A stretch of DNA of 64,000 nucleotides from Methylobacter sp. (GTDB lineage: Bacteria > Pseudomonadota > Gammaproteobacteria > Methylococcales > Methylomonadaceae). The stretch covers positions 89,203 to 153,202 of the forward strand of contig NZ_JAUXVR010000029.1 of NCBI RefSeq assembly GCF_030680395.1, read 5' to 3'. Positions 54,582 to 63,825 of this stretch are shown here, one piece after another; the first letter of the stretch is position 1; each line of letters starts with the position of its first letter. The notes under the pieces are model-generated. The model did no database searches. It had not been told where the DNA came from and saw only the letters and a program-made list of their open reading frames with translations. A program made the translations under genes and the position numbers.

Positions 54582-55309
54582 ATTTGTTGATTGATATGGG
54601 TAATACCCGTCTAAAGTGGGGAATTACGAAAGGCGGTCAAATCATTACCGGTCAGTCCCTGCTTAATACCCGGATTAATCGGCATGAACTTATTGATCTA
54701 TGGAAAGGCATCCGCCCGCCCAGACGGCTTGCTGTTTCCTGCGTGAGCGCAAACCGCTTGCTCGAACTTGTCCAGTCGGTAGCCTTTGAGCTTTGGCTTG
54801 ATGTGGATGTTATCCTGGTTAAACCTCAAACGCAGGCATTTGGCGTAATTAACGCTTATCAACAGCCGGAAAAACTGGGCGTTGACCGCTGGTTATCATT
54901 AGTTGCCGTTTGGCAGCAATATCAAGCTCAGGCCTGTATAGTCGATTGCGGAACGGCAATTACCGTGGATTTAATCGATGCCGATGGCAGGCATCAAGGT
55001 GGCCTGATTAGCCCCGGCTTGACGCTGATGAAGAAATCCTTGGGTCAAGGGACAGAGGCACTGTCTGTTAGTGAAGCAAGCTACGCATTCGGTCTGGCCA
55101 ACTTCACCGAGGCCGCAATCTACAGCGGCACCTTAACCGCAGCTATCGGCTTGATCGAGCATGTGCTGGCAAAACAATCTGAAAATACGCAACTGATTTT
55201 AACTGGCGGAGATGCCGCGCTTATCGCCGGACAGCTTGGTGTTGCATCCATTGTTGATCCGGATGTGGTGTTGCGAGGATTACTGTGTGTTCTGGAAGGA
55301 CATGCATGA
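54578..55309 (+). CDS. coaX: type III pantothenate kinase CoaX
   Basis: 243 residues with the ASKHA fold: MNLLIDMGNTRLKWG (phosphate 1), EKLGVDRWLSLVAVWQQY, and ACIVDCGTAITVDLID (phosphate 2). It phosphorylates pantothenate in coenzyme A synthesis. The birA-coaX pairing is common in proteobacteria. Confidence 0.97.
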   Translation: MNLLIDMGNTRLKWGITKGGQIITGQSLLNTRINRHELIDLWKGIRPPRRLAVSCVSANRLLELVQSVAFELWLDVDVILVKPQTQAFGVINAYQQPEKLGVDRWLSLVAVWQQYQAQACIVDCGTAITVDLIDADGRHQGGLISPGLTLMKKSLGQGTEALSVSEASYAFGLANFTEAAIYSGTLTAAIGLIEHVLAKQSENTQLILTGGDAALIAGQLGVASIVDPDVVLRGLLCVLEGHA

Positions 55310-55548
55310 AGATTTTGTTTCTTCTGGCGGCATTGGCTAATGTTGTGCTGTTTATGTGGGAGTTCAGACAAGGTGGGTTTGAGCTGAATGTCAAAACCTC
55401 CCAACAACCGCTTCGGGAGCCGATGGTATTGGTCAGTGAATTGAAACACGACGTAGTGAATGTTGAATTTAGATCATTATACCCGCCGGGCTTGGATCCC
55501 CGGTCCGATAATTTATTGACTGAACAACTCGTTCTTGCAGACTTTTAG
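55306..55548 (+). CDS. small hypothetical protein downstream of coaX
   Basis: 80 residues. The N-terminal hydrophobic helix (ILFLLAALANVVLFMWEF) is a membrane anchor or signal. The gene overlaps coaX by 4 nt (ATGA). In many proteobacteria a SPOR-domain protein sits here; this one is short and shows no SPOR repeat, so it could be a truncated relative. Confidence 0.65.
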   Translation: MKILFLLAALANVVLFMWEFRQGGFELNVKTSQQPLREPMVLVSELKHDVVNVEFRSLYPPGLDPRSDNLLTEQLVLADF

Positions 55549-55698
55549 GCAACTGCTCTTCTTTTGTGCAGTTAGTGATGTCTTCGTAGTGTTTGCTAAT
55601 TTCCAAGCTCCAGCTTCGCCTTCGGGGTTATCAATCTTGAGATTGGGAACCCGCGTAAGACATGCCTAACCCAACGGTCTAAACTTAATAAATCTATC

Positions 55699-56928
55699 GT
55701 GCTAAACATTATCTGGATCAGCTTTTTCCTCGCCGCCTTTTGCACCGCGCTGTTCAAGCTGGTTTTCTTGGGCGACCAACAGGTTTTTGCGCAAATCATG
55801 GAAGCCATGTTTGCGTTGTCGAAATCGGCTTTTGAAATATCCCTGGGACTGACCGGTGTGTTGGCCTTATGGTTGGGCATTATGCGCATCGGCGAAAAAA
55901 GCGGTTTTATCCTGTTATTAACCCAAAGCCTCACGCCGTTATTCAGCCGGTTAATGCCCGATGTGCCCAAAGGCCATCCCGCCTTGGGCGCTATCGTGAT
56001 GAATATTTCCGCCAATGCGCTGGGCCTGGACAATGCCGCAACGCCGTTGGGCATCAAAGCCATGCAGGAACTGCAAACGCTTAACCCTAACCCCGAAACC
56101 GCCAGCAACGCGCAAATCCTGTTTCTGGTGATCAACACCTCGGGCGTTACGCTGTTTCCGGTAACGATTTTCACCTACCGCGCCCAATTGGGGGCAGCCA
56201 ATCCGACCGACGTATTCATCCCGATCCTGATAGCCACGTATATGTCGACGCTGGCAGGTTTGCTTGCCGTCGCCTTCGTGCAAAAAATCAACCTGCTGGA
56301 TAAGGTGATCGTGGCCTATCTCGGCGGTTTTACGCTGGTAGTCGGCGGCATACTGGCGTATTTTTCCAGCTTACCGCAACAGCAGATGCTTGAGCAATCC
56401 GCGATTATCAGCAATTTCATCCTGTTCTCGCTGGTCATTACTTTTATTCTCGGCGCGATCAACAAGGAGATTAATGCCTATGACGCCTTTATTGAAGGCG
56501 CTAAGGAAGGCTTTCATACCGCCACCACCATCATTCCTTATCTGGTCGCGATGCTGGTTGCGATCGGCGTATTCAGGGCCAGCGGCGCGTTGGATTTACT
56601 GGCCGATTTGGCGCGTTACGTCGTGCATTACTTCATGCTCGACGACCGTTTTGTCGATGCCCTGCCTACCGCATTGATAAAGCCGTTCAGCGGCAGCGGG
56701 GCCAGGGCGATGATGATTGATACCATGAAAACCATGGGCGCGGATTCGTTTGCCGGACGCTTATCGTCGATTGTGCAAGGCAGCACCGAAACCACCTTTT
56801 ATGTGCTGGCGATTTACTTCGGCTCGGTCGGCATCAAACATATTCGTCATGCCGCCGCGTGTGGGATAATAGCCGACTTTGCGGGCATTGTTGCATCCAT
56901 ATTTGTCGCTTATTGGTTTTTTGGTTGA
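55699..56928 (+). CDS. SpmA-SpmB fusion, nucleoside-recognition (Gate) membrane protein
   Basis: 409 residues, many membrane segments. The first half (NIIWISFFLAAFCTALFKLV; MNISANALGLDNAATPLGIK) matches SpmA, the second (TIIPYLVAMLVAIGVFRASG; FSGSGARAMMIDTM; VQGSTETTFYVLAIYFGSVG) SpmB, both of the nucleoside-recognition/Gate family. In spore formers the pair affects cortex maturation; in non-spore bacteria the role is unclear. GTG start at 55699. Confidence 0.92.
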   Translation: MLNIIWISFFLAAFCTALFKLVFLGDQQVFAQIMEAMFALSKSAFEISLGLTGVLALWLGIMRIGEKSGFILLLTQSLTPLFSRLMPDVPKGHPALGAIVMNISANALGLDNAATPLGIKAMQELQTLNPNPETASNAQILFLVINTSGVTLFPVTIFTYRAQLGAANPTDVFIPILIATYMSTLAGLLAVAFVQKINLLDKVIVAYLGGFTLVVGGILAYFSSLPQQQMLEQSAIISNFILFSLVITFILGAINKEINAYDAFIEGAKEGFHTATTIIPYLVAMLVAIGVFRASGALDLLADLARYVVHYFMLDDRFVDALPTALIKPFSGSGARAMMIDTMKTMGADSFAGRLSSIVQGSTETTFYVLAIYFGSVGIKHIRHAAACGIIADFAGIVASIFVAYWFFG

Positions 56929-56933
56929 TTCCG

Positions 56934-56961
56934 GTAGAGACGCGATTTATCGCGTCTCTAC
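56934..56961. repeat. REP palindrome 5' of RAYT gene
   Basis: Perfect 28-bp palindrome with 12-bp arms GTAGAGACGCGA / TCGCGTCTCTAC and loop TTTA. It lies 12 bp before the RAYT start and 5 bp after the spmAB stop. The same unit occurs at 6005-6113 and inside the RAYT gene. Confidence 0.9.
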
Positions 56962-56973
56962 GGATATTAATTT

Positions 56974-57579
56974 ATGGTTGATAGATATAAAGGCAAATAT
57001 AGAATATCTTCCGCCCGATTAAAACGCTGGGATTATGGCTCGAGCGCGCCTTATTTTGTAACTATTTGCACAGGGAATAAAATATCGTATTTCGGCAATA
57101 TTCAAGAAGGGCAAATGCACTTGTCAGATTTAGGGCAGCTGGCGAATAAATATTGGCTGGAAATAGAAAATAAATTTCCATTTGTCGTTTTAGACCATTT
57201 TATTGTTATGCCGAATCACGTACATGGAATTATTAATATCCGTAGAGACGCGATTTATCGCGTCTCAAATGGCGCCGAAAATACTGATAATACAGACGCG
57301 ATTACAATAGATGCGATAAATAGAGACGCGATAAATCCCGTCTCTACTGGTGGCGGGATTACGGGGAATAATAATCCAATGCTGCATGAGAATTTGCCTC
57401 GTTTTATACACTGGTATAAGGGTAGATGCACTTTTGAAATGAGGAAAACTTATACTAAGTTTTCCTGGCAACCACGTTATCATGAACATGTTATTCGTAA
57501 TGAAGAATCATATTTAAAAATATCTGAATATATTCAGAATAACCCTTTACGATGGTTGGAAGATAAATACCATGTATAG
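56974..57579 (+). CDS. REP-associated tyrosine transposase (RAYT, Y1_Tnp) with in-frame REP insertions
   Basis: 201 residues of the IS200/IS605-like Y1 superfamily. HUH site HVH in IVMPNHVHGIINI; later WQPRYHEHVIRNEESYLKIS and the YIQNNPLRW end near the candidate catalytic Tyr. Between them lies a non-conserved insert (RRDAIYRVSNGAENTDNTDA, then ITIDAINRDAINPV). The DNA of this insert contains two REP palindromes (57242-57266 and 57322-57347), translated in frame as DAI-type repeats. The enzyme likely cuts such palindromes as single-stranded DNA. Confidence 0.92.
   Translation: MVDRYKGKYRISSARLKRWDYGSSAPYFVTICTGNKISYFGNIQEGQMHLSDLGQLANKYWLEIENKFPFVVLDHFIVMPNHVHGIINIRRDAIYRVSNGAENTDNTDAITIDAINRDAINPVSTGGGITGNNNPMLHENLPRFIHWYKGRCTFEMRKTYTKFSWQPRYHEHVIRNEESYLKISEYIQNNPLRWLEDKYHV
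57242..57347. repeat. two REP units inside the RAYT coding sequence
   Basis: 57242-57266 begins GTAGAGACGCGATTTATCGC and 57322-57347 ends ATCCCGTCTCTAC, facing each other in inverted orientation. A third partial core (CAGACGCGAT) is at 57293-57302. They fit the reading frame exactly, adding about 35 codons to the variable loop of the transposase. Confidence 0.9.
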
Positions 57580-57677
57580 GCGTTAATCCTTAATGCAGAA
57601 AGTATGCAAAAATGCTATGCGTAAATCTGTTTAATTTACCTCGCCAGAAGGCACCTGTTTTTTTACCACTATCTCTC

Positions 57678-58967
57678 ATGAAAGTTCATCTTAAAACCCT
57701 AGGCTGCCGTCTTAACGAAGCCGAACTGGAAACCTGGGCGCAGGCTTTTCAAAAATCCGGCCACCAAATCACCAAACAAGCCGAAGCCGCCCATCTTATC
57801 GTGATCAATTCCTGCGCGGTGACCCAGGATGCGGCCAGAAAATCGCGCCAGCTGATACGCCGCATTCATCGCGATAATCCGCAAGCCAAACTTGTGGTCA
57901 GCGGCTGCTACGCGACCTTGAATGAGGATGAGGCCGCGTCTTTATTGGGCGTTGATCTGGTGGTCAGCAACAAGGATAAGGACCGTCTGGTCGAAAAAAC
58001 CCTGACTGAATTGAACATGGACAGCATGCCGGTCCTGTCCACCGAGCCGGGGGAAATATCGCTGTTCACGCGCGGCAGGCAGCGTGCTTTCGTTAAAGTG
58101 CAGGACGGTTGCCGTTACCGTTGCACGTTTTGCATCGTTACCGTCGCGCGCGGTGAAGAAAGCAGCCGTCCCGTGCAGACGGTCATCGACGAAATCAATG
58201 CCCTGCACCAGCAAGGCATCACTGAAGTCATTTTGACCGGCGTGCATTTAGGCGGTTACGGCAGCGATCTGGGTAACAACTTGTCCGATTTGATCAAAGC
58301 TATTTTGGTGGAAACCGACATCCCGCGACTCAGATTAGGCTCGCTGGAACCTTGGGAACTGCCGGACGATTTTTTCGAGCTGTTCAGCAATTCGCGTCTG
58401 ATGCCGCATTTACACCTGCCTTTACAAAGCGGCTCGGACACCGTGCTGCGTCGTATGGCGAGGCGTTGTAAAACCGAGGAATTCGCGGTCATCGTTAAAC
58501 AACTGAGGGCGCAAATCCCGCACTTTAATATTACCACCGATATTATCGTCGGCTTTCCCGGCGAAACCGAGCAGGAATGGCAAGATAGTTTTGACTTCAT
58601 TAAGCAAACCGGTTTCGGTCATATCCATATCTTCACCTACTCCAGTCGTGAGGGCACCAAAGCCGCAAGCCTGCCAGATCAATTAAGCAACGACATCAAA
58701 AAACAGCGCAGCAGGCAGTTGCATGAGTTGGCTGAGGAGATGAAACTGAAGTTTTTTGCCGATAACGTAGGCAATGAATTTCCGGTGTTATGGGAAGGCT
58801 ACAGCGAAGCGTTGGCAGATGATAAACAACGGGTGTTCGGTTATACGCCGAATTATCTTCGGGTTGGAAGTGTGATTGGCAGCGACATGTCGGTGGAGAA
58901 TCAGACGCTTAACTGTGTGGTAACAGCGGTTGGTGATAGCTGTGTTGTCGGGGAGCTTGTGGTGTGA
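57678..58967 (+). CDS. mtaB: tRNA t6A37 methylthiotransferase MtaB
   Basis: 429 residues. The N-terminal UPF0004 cluster cysteines lie in LKTLGCRLNEAE, VINSCAVTQ and VVSGCYAT; the radical-SAM site is CRYRCTFCIV. A C-terminal TRAM-like region follows. It converts t6A37 of tRNA to ms2t6A. The ATG at 57678 gives the standard start; upstream in-frame residues are not conserved in style. Confidence 0.94.
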   Translation: MKVHLKTLGCRLNEAELETWAQAFQKSGHQITKQAEAAHLIVINSCAVTQDAARKSRQLIRRIHRDNPQAKLVVSGCYATLNEDEAASLLGVDLVVSNKDKDRLVEKTLTELNMDSMPVLSTEPGEISLFTRGRQRAFVKVQDGCRYRCTFCIVTVARGEESSRPVQTVIDEINALHQQGITEVILTGVHLGGYGSDLGNNLSDLIKAILVETDIPRLRLGSLEPWELPDDFFELFSNSRLMPHLHLPLQSGSDTVLRRMARRCKTEEFAVIVKQLRAQIPHFNITTDIIVGFPGETEQEWQDSFDFIKQTGFGHIHIFTYSSREGTKAASLPDQLSNDIKKQRSRQLHELAEEMKLKFFADNVGNEFPVLWEGYSEALADDKQRVFGYTPNYLRVGSVIGSDMSVENQTLNCVVTAVGDSCVVGELVV

Positions 58968-59109
58968 TTAAGAGTGCGGTTTTTAGGCGATTATTCCTCG
59001 CACCTATTCTTTGAGTTACTGCCATTAAGTTAATGATTTAATAAATTAGCGCCCACAGCATTCAACCATAACTATCTTCGGCGCAAGCTTATGGAGTAAC
59101 TTGATTAAC

Positions 59110-60660
59110 ATGGCTATACTCAACACAGCAAAACGCGCCCTGCAATTTTTCCGTATCGGGCTGGCTGCCAAAAAGCTGCAACGCACTCAGAACGAAACCG
59201 AGCGCCTGCTCGCCAAACAGGCGATTGCCGGGTTGTTTGCCGACGCGCGCGGCATCACCATGAAAATCGGTCAGTTGTTTGCGGGTAACGACGGCACGAC
59301 CCCCTTTCAGGAACTTGTCGAAGGCATAGAGCCTTTGCCGTTAAAAGCAATGATCCCACAGCTTGAAATGGAACTCGGGCAAAAAGTAAAAACTGTTTTC
59401 CGTTCCATTGATAAAGCCATCGCGGCGGCCTCTCTCGGACAAGTGCATCTCGCCGAACTTAAAAACGGCGACAAGGTCGCGGTAAAAATCCGTTATCCCG
59501 ATATTGCCGATGCGGTCGATGCCGAATTGCGCCTAGTCGGTTTGATGCCCGGTGTAGGGCCAGTCAACCGCTGGGGTTTTGATCTTGACGCTTATAAAAA
59601 AAGCCTGCGCGACAACATGCACCGCGAGCTTGATTACCGTTCGGAAGCTCAAAGGCAGGACTATTTCGGCCGCACCGTCCACGTTCCGGGACTGAAGGTT
59701 CCCGATGTGTATAAGGATTTATGCAGCGAACGCGTGCTGGTGCAAAGCAGGGCGGAGGGTGTGTTAATTTACAAGGTCAGTGACTGGTCGGAGCAGGATC
59801 GTCTGGCTATCGGCCAAACGCTGATGATGACGCTGTTTAAAAGCTTGTTTGTTGCAGGCGAAGTGCATGGCGACCCGCATCCCGGCAACGTCTTTTACAG
59901 CCACGACGAAAACGGCCTAGCGCTAGTCACATTGCTCGACTACGGCTGCACCATTAGCATTGCCGAACCACGCAGGCTGGCGCTGCTCAAGTTGATCGTC
60001 GGTTGCCGCGAGCGTAGCCCTGTCAAGCCTTTGGACTGCTTTGCGGCGCTGGGTTTCGACAGCAAAAAACTGACGCCCATCAGCGGTTCCTTGCCCGCCT
60101 TATGCCAGATATTATTCCGGCCTTTTTTATTAAACCATGCGTTTAATCCCGAGGAGTGGCAGCTAGGTCAGGGAGTTAACGATCTGCTGGGCGATTATCG
60201 CTGGTGGTTTAGGTCGGCCGGACCTTCCGACCTGTTTTTACTGATGCGCGCTTTTCAGGGGCTAATCCAGCAATTGCAACAGTTGGATGTCAAGTTGCCG
60301 TGGTGGACGTTGCTGCGACAAGCGGTCGGTCCTGAACTCATTCAGCAGGCCATGGCGTATGAACTGCCTGCAATTAAGCATGAGCCGACAGTTATTGCGT
60401 TGGGCTTTGATCAACAAGCAACTCTGCTCTGCGTGCGCGTCACCGAAAGCGGCGAGCAGCGTGTTTCGGTTAAAATGCCCGCCGAAGCGGTGCTGGATTT
60501 GGAGCATCTTATTCCTGAAGATGTCTTGGCGCGCATCATAAGTTCGGGAACAATCGACCTCAAACAGTTGGGCGAGTCTATCCGCGCCAACGGCATTATC
60601 CCCCAGCAACTGTTTGTTTTTGAAGACGGTAGGAAAACTTATAGGGTATGGCTGGAGTAA
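59110..60660 (+). CDS. ABC1/UbiB-family atypical kinase
   Basis: 516 residues. KxGQ motif in GITMKIGQLFAG, Ala-rich loop AAASLGQVHLA, ATP-lysine in VAVKIRYP, VHGDPHPGNVFY catalytic loop and LLDYGCT metal motif. Members of the family act in ubiquinone synthesis or lipid metabolism; this short form without C-terminal membrane helices is not necessarily UbiB. A TTG at 59101 has a better-placed GGAG and is the alternative start. Confidence 0.9.
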   Translation: MAILNTAKRALQFFRIGLAAKKLQRTQNETERLLAKQAIAGLFADARGITMKIGQLFAGNDGTTPFQELVEGIEPLPLKAMIPQLEMELGQKVKTVFRSIDKAIAAASLGQVHLAELKNGDKVAVKIRYPDIADAVDAELRLVGLMPGVGPVNRWGFDLDAYKKSLRDNMHRELDYRSEAQRQDYFGRTVHVPGLKVPDVYKDLCSERVLVQSRAEGVLIYKVSDWSEQDRLAIGQTLMMTLFKSLFVAGEVHGDPHPGNVFYSHDENGLALVTLLDYGCTISIAEPRRLALLKLIVGCRERSPVKPLDCFAALGFDSKKLTPISGSLPALCQILFRPFLLNHAFNPEEWQLGQGVNDLLGDYRWWFRSAGPSDLFLLMRAFQGLIQQLQQLDVKLPWWTLLRQAVGPELIQQAMAYELPAIKHEPTVIALGFDQQATLLCVRVTESGEQRVSVKMPAEAVLDLEHLIPEDVLARIISSGTIDLKQLGESIRANGIIPQQLFVFEDGRKTYRVWLE

Positions 60661-60680
60661 GGTAACTCAAGGTGAAAACG

Positions 60681-62165
60681 ATGCGTTATATTTTGGCGAT
60701 AGATCAAGGCACCAGCAGTTCGCGTTGTGTTCTTTATGATCAGCGGGCTAACCCGGTTGCGATGGCACAGCAGGCGTTTACGCAACACTTTCCGTATCCC
60801 GGCTGGGTCGAGCATGATGCCGAAGAAATATGGGCATCGCAAGCCGGGGTTTTTCAGCAAGTGATGCAGGACGCCCAGCTTCGGCCGCATGATATTGCCG
60901 GAATCGGCATCACTAACCAACGCGAGACTACGGTCATCTGGGAGCGCAGCACCGGCAAACCGATTTATAACGCCATCGTATGGCAGGACAGGCGCACGGC
61001 TGAGGACTGTATCCGTCTGAAACAAGCCGGAGCGGAAGCGATGGTTAAGGCCAAAACCGGCCTGCTGCTCGATGCTTATTTTTCGGCGACAAAAATCAGC
61101 TGGCTGCTGGATCATGTCGAGGGTGCGCGGGAAAAAGCCGAGCGCGGGGAATTGGCATTCGGAACCATAGACTCATGGCTGGTCTGGAAGCTGACCAACG
61201 GCGAACTGCACATTACCGATGTTTCCAATGCCGCCCGAACCTTGTTGTTTAACATTGATACGATGCAATGGGACGATGAGTTATTGGGGTTATTCGGCAT
61301 ACCTGCATCCTTGCTGCCGGTCGTTAAATCGTCCAGCGAGATTTACGGGCAAACACGTAATTCTGACATAGGGGCGGGGATTCCTATTGCCGCCATTGCC
61401 GGCGATCAGCAGGCGGGGCTATTCGGTCAACTGTGCATCAATGTCGGGATGGCTAAATGCACCTATGGCACCGGTTCGTTTTTAATGATGAATACCGGAT
61501 CGCAAAGGGTTGCTTCGAATCACGGACTATTAACTACGATTGCCTGGCAAATCGGCGATCAAATCCATTATGCGCTTGAAGGCGGCGTGTTTGTCGGAGG
61601 CGCGGTCATTCAATGGTTGCGCGACGGCTTGGGTTTGTTCGAGCAAGCAGCGGATAGCGAACGGCTGGCCGCTAGCGTTGACGATAATGGCGGAGTTTAT
61701 TTCGTGCCCGCACTGACCGGTCTCGGCGCGCCGCACTGGGACCCGCATGCGCGCGGTTCGATCTTCGGCATCACGCGCGGCACAACCTCGGCGCATATTA
61801 CCCGAGCGGCACTGGAGAGTATTTGTTTTCAGGTTGATGAGGTATTACAGCTACTTTCAGCAGAAAGCGGTACAGCGATTACCCAGCTAAGAATGGATGG
61901 CGGCGCGGCGGTCAATAATATGCTGGCGCAATTTCAGGCCGACATCTCGGCTGTTGACGTTGTCCGTCCCGCGAATCTTGAAACCACGGCTTTGGGTGCG
62001 GCTTATCTTGCCGGTATTGCCATTGGATTATGGACTATCGACGAACTCAATCAGAAATGGCGGATTGATCGGTCATTTCATGAACAAATGCCGCCGTTGG
62101 AAGTTAAATCGTTAAAGCGACATTGGCTTAAAGCCGTGGCTAGAGCAAAAAACTGGGCTGAATAA
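60681..62165 (+). CDS. glpK: glycerol kinase
   Basis: 494 residues with FGGY kinase motifs: ILAIDQGTSSSRCVLYD, GIGITNQRETTVIWERSTGK, TYGTGSFLMMNTG, and GLGAPHWDPHARGSIFGITR. It makes glycerol-3-phosphate. It follows the ABC1 kinase by 20 bp. The ATG at 60681 has AAGG 8 nt upstream; a GTG at 60672 is in frame. Confidence 0.96.
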   Translation: MRYILAIDQGTSSSRCVLYDQRANPVAMAQQAFTQHFPYPGWVEHDAEEIWASQAGVFQQVMQDAQLRPHDIAGIGITNQRETTVIWERSTGKPIYNAIVWQDRRTAEDCIRLKQAGAEAMVKAKTGLLLDAYFSATKISWLLDHVEGAREKAERGELAFGTIDSWLVWKLTNGELHITDVSNAARTLLFNIDTMQWDDELLGLFGIPASLLPVVKSSSEIYGQTRNSDIGAGIPIAAIAGDQQAGLFGQLCINVGMAKCTYGTGSFLMMNTGSQRVASNHGLLTTIAWQIGDQIHYALEGGVFVGGAVIQWLRDGLGLFEQAADSERLAASVDDNGGVYFVPALTGLGAPHWDPHARGSIFGITRGTTSAHITRAALESICFQVDEVLQLLSAESGTAITQLRMDGGAAVNNMLAQFQADISAVDVVRPANLETTALGAAYLAGIAIGLWTIDELNQKWRIDRSFHEQMPPLEVKSLKRHWLKAVARAKNWAE

Positions 62166-62175
62166 GGTTTGCTGG

Positions 62176-62532
62176 ATGAGTGAGACAAAACTTCGCGAAT
62201 ATGAGAATTTTCATATTGTGTTATGGCTTTTAAAAGATACCTGTTGGTTGATGGAATGGAGGCTTGAAGGCATTTTCATGATCGTGCCGACGATTGCAGC
62301 GGCTTTTCACATTACCTGGCTCGGACGAAAAAATACTGCCAATCTGTTTCATAATCTAGCCGTCAGTAGCTGGATATGCGGCAATGCGGTTTGGATGATC
62401 GGGGAGTTCTTTTTTGACGACAGCCTTAGGCCTTTTGCTAAAGTATTTTTCAGTATCGGTGTTGTGTTTCTTGCGATGTATTATTTAGGTGTGTTGCCGA
62501 AACAAAGGCGCTTGCTGAGACAAAAACTGTAA
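62176..62532 (+). CDS. conserved-looking membrane protein of unknown function
   Basis: 118 residues with about three membrane segments (EGIFMIVPTIAAAFHITWLG; NLAVSSWICGNAVWMIGEFF; AKVFFSIGVVFLAMYYLGVL). Starts 10 bp after glpK, so probably in its operon. The family is not recognised with certainty. Confidence 0.65.
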   Translation: MSETKLREYENFHIVLWLLKDTCWLMEWRLEGIFMIVPTIAAAFHITWLGRKNTANLFHNLAVSSWICGNAVWMIGEFFFDDSLRPFAKVFFSIGVVFLAMYYLGVLPKQRRLLRQKL

Positions 62533-62616
62533 CTTATTGTTATGCATAAGTATCTGCGGGATGTCGTCATTCCGCCAGTCCCTTGCCTGGCGTTAGACGA
62601 GATGCATGCCGACAGG

Positions 62617-62702
62617 CAGACCTTCCTGATTTTTACTGGAGCCGCTCCCGGCGGCTCCAGCACTTCCGCCATCCATGGCAGTCGTAAAACCTGGAAGGTC
62701 TG
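62617..62702. repeat. short MITE-like element with terminal inverted repeats
   Basis: Imperfect terminal inverted repeats of about 20 bp (CAGACCTTCCTGATTTTTAC and its near complement GTAAAACCTGGAAGGTCTG) enclose a central hairpin TGGAGCCGC/GCGGCTCCA with a TCCCG loop (62637-62659). 86 bp overall and no coding capacity. Confidence 0.75.
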
Positions 62703-62729
62703 ATTGGTAACGCCCACGCCTTACAGCGC

Positions 62730-63008
62730 TTACGATTCAGCCTGCTTAAAATGCATGAATTTGACCCCGATAGCGCAGGCAACGCCAACCAGGATATAGG
62801 CGTAATTGACGAACAAGCCGGACAATGTGCCGGGATTATGTTCAACCGCATCGCGTATCCCTGGGGTTATGGCAAAAGTCCAAACAACGCCGGGGATCAG
62901 ATAGGACAGAAAGCCCACCATAGACGAGGAAAGCGGATTTTTTCCGGTCGCTTCGGCGCTCTTATAGAACCAGTAAGAGATCAGTAACGCGGTAATGGTG
63001 CCTATCAT
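62730..63008 (-). CDS. small membrane protein of unknown function
   Basis: 92 residues with about three hydrophobic segments (ITALLISYWFYKSAEATGKN; GFLSYLIPGVVWTFAITPGI; LFVNYAYILVGVACAIGVKF). AAGG precedes the ATG by about 9 nt, supporting a real gene. No family recognised. Confidence 0.65.
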   Translation of the reverse strand: MIGTITALLISYWFYKSAEATGKNPLSSSMVGFLSYLIPGVVWTFAITPGIRDAVEHNPGTLSGLFVNYAYILVGVACAIGVKFMHFKQAES

Positions 63009-63147
63009 GATGAAATGCCTTAAGTTATGTTAGCGGTAGCGTCACAGTATCAAATTGCTTTCTGCTGCTCAAGCGCAAGGTTTTAGGTGGAGGCGGAAAC
63101 ATCAGTTGCAGCATTTACTACAGACCGATATTCAAATAATTAACGTA

Positions 63148-63195
63148 GGCCGGAATAAGCCGGTTCGAGCGGCAGCGAGAATCGGCGTTTCCGGC
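63148..63195. repeat. left 48-bp inverted repeat of RAYT unit
   Basis: Begins GGCCGGAATAAGCCGGTTCG and ends CGTTTCCGGC. It is the inverted complement of 63826-63873 with 44 of 48 positions identical. Its last base is the first of the RAYT stop complement, so it abuts the 3' end of the gene. Confidence 0.9.
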
Positions 63196-63713
63196 TATTC
63201 GAGTTCTATGTCTTCTATATTGGGAGACGCCATTTCACACCAATTGTACGGATACCAACCCAGCGCGACAAAACGCGTAAAAGAGCTATGCGGCCATTCG
63301 CCGGGCGCGGTCGCCAAGCCATGTTTGACCGGGTTGTAATGGATATAATCCAAATGTTTGTGAAAGTCGTTTTCGTCTCGGATGCAATGATCATAGAAAC
63401 GCGGCTGCCAAACGGTTTTTGCGCCGCCTTTTCGGGTTTGAGCGGGAACATGTCGTGAAAAGATGGTCTTCACCATTTGCCAACGGGTGGAAAAAACGGC
63501 ATCGCCTTCCGGTAAGCGCCACAGGCAATGCAGATGATCCGGCAAAGCCACCGCCGCCAGCAGGTCGAAAGGGCGTTTTGTTTTGACCTCCCGAAAAGAC
63601 CGGCGGAGTTGCTCCACCCGTTCGGCGTCGGCGAATACCGGTTGGCGGCGGTAAGTGACCAAGGTAAAGAAATAGGTTCCGCCGGGAATATATAAGCGTC
63701 GATAATCGCTCAT
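63195..63713 (-). CDS. second REP-associated tyrosine transposase (RAYT)
   Basis: 172 residues of the Y1_Tnp/RAYT group: RRLYIPGGTYFFTLVTYRRQ at the start, HUH site LPDHLHCLWRLPEGD, and WQPRFYDHCIRDENDFHKHL with YIHYNPVKHGL, where a catalytic Tyr is expected. It differs in subfamily from the RAYT at 56974. It is bracketed by near-identical 48-bp inverted repeats. Confidence 0.95.
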   Translation of the reverse strand: MSDYRRLYIPGGTYFFTLVTYRRQPVFADAERVEQLRRSFREVKTKRPFDLLAAVALPDHLHCLWRLPEGDAVFSTRWQMVKTIFSRHVPAQTRKGGAKTVWQPRFYDHCIRDENDFHKHLDYIHYNPVKHGLATAPGEWPHSSFTRFVALGWYPYNWCEMASPNIEDIELE

Positions 63714-63732
63714 GGGTAGTTCTCAAAACAGA

Positions 63733-63809
63733 GTAGGCCGGAATAAGGCCATCCAAGGCTCTCCTGAGCAAAGCCGAAGGGCGCGTAGCGCGAGGTGGCG
63801 TTTCCGGCG
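63733..63809. repeat. REP unit adjacent to second RAYT
   Basis: Begins GTAGGCCGGAATAAGGCCAT and ends AGGTGGCGTTTCCGGC, closely matching the stand-alone copy at 34901-34950. It lies between the RAYT start and the right 48-bp repeat. Confidence 0.85.
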
Positions 63810-63825
63810 AGTTTGGGAGGTGTTT

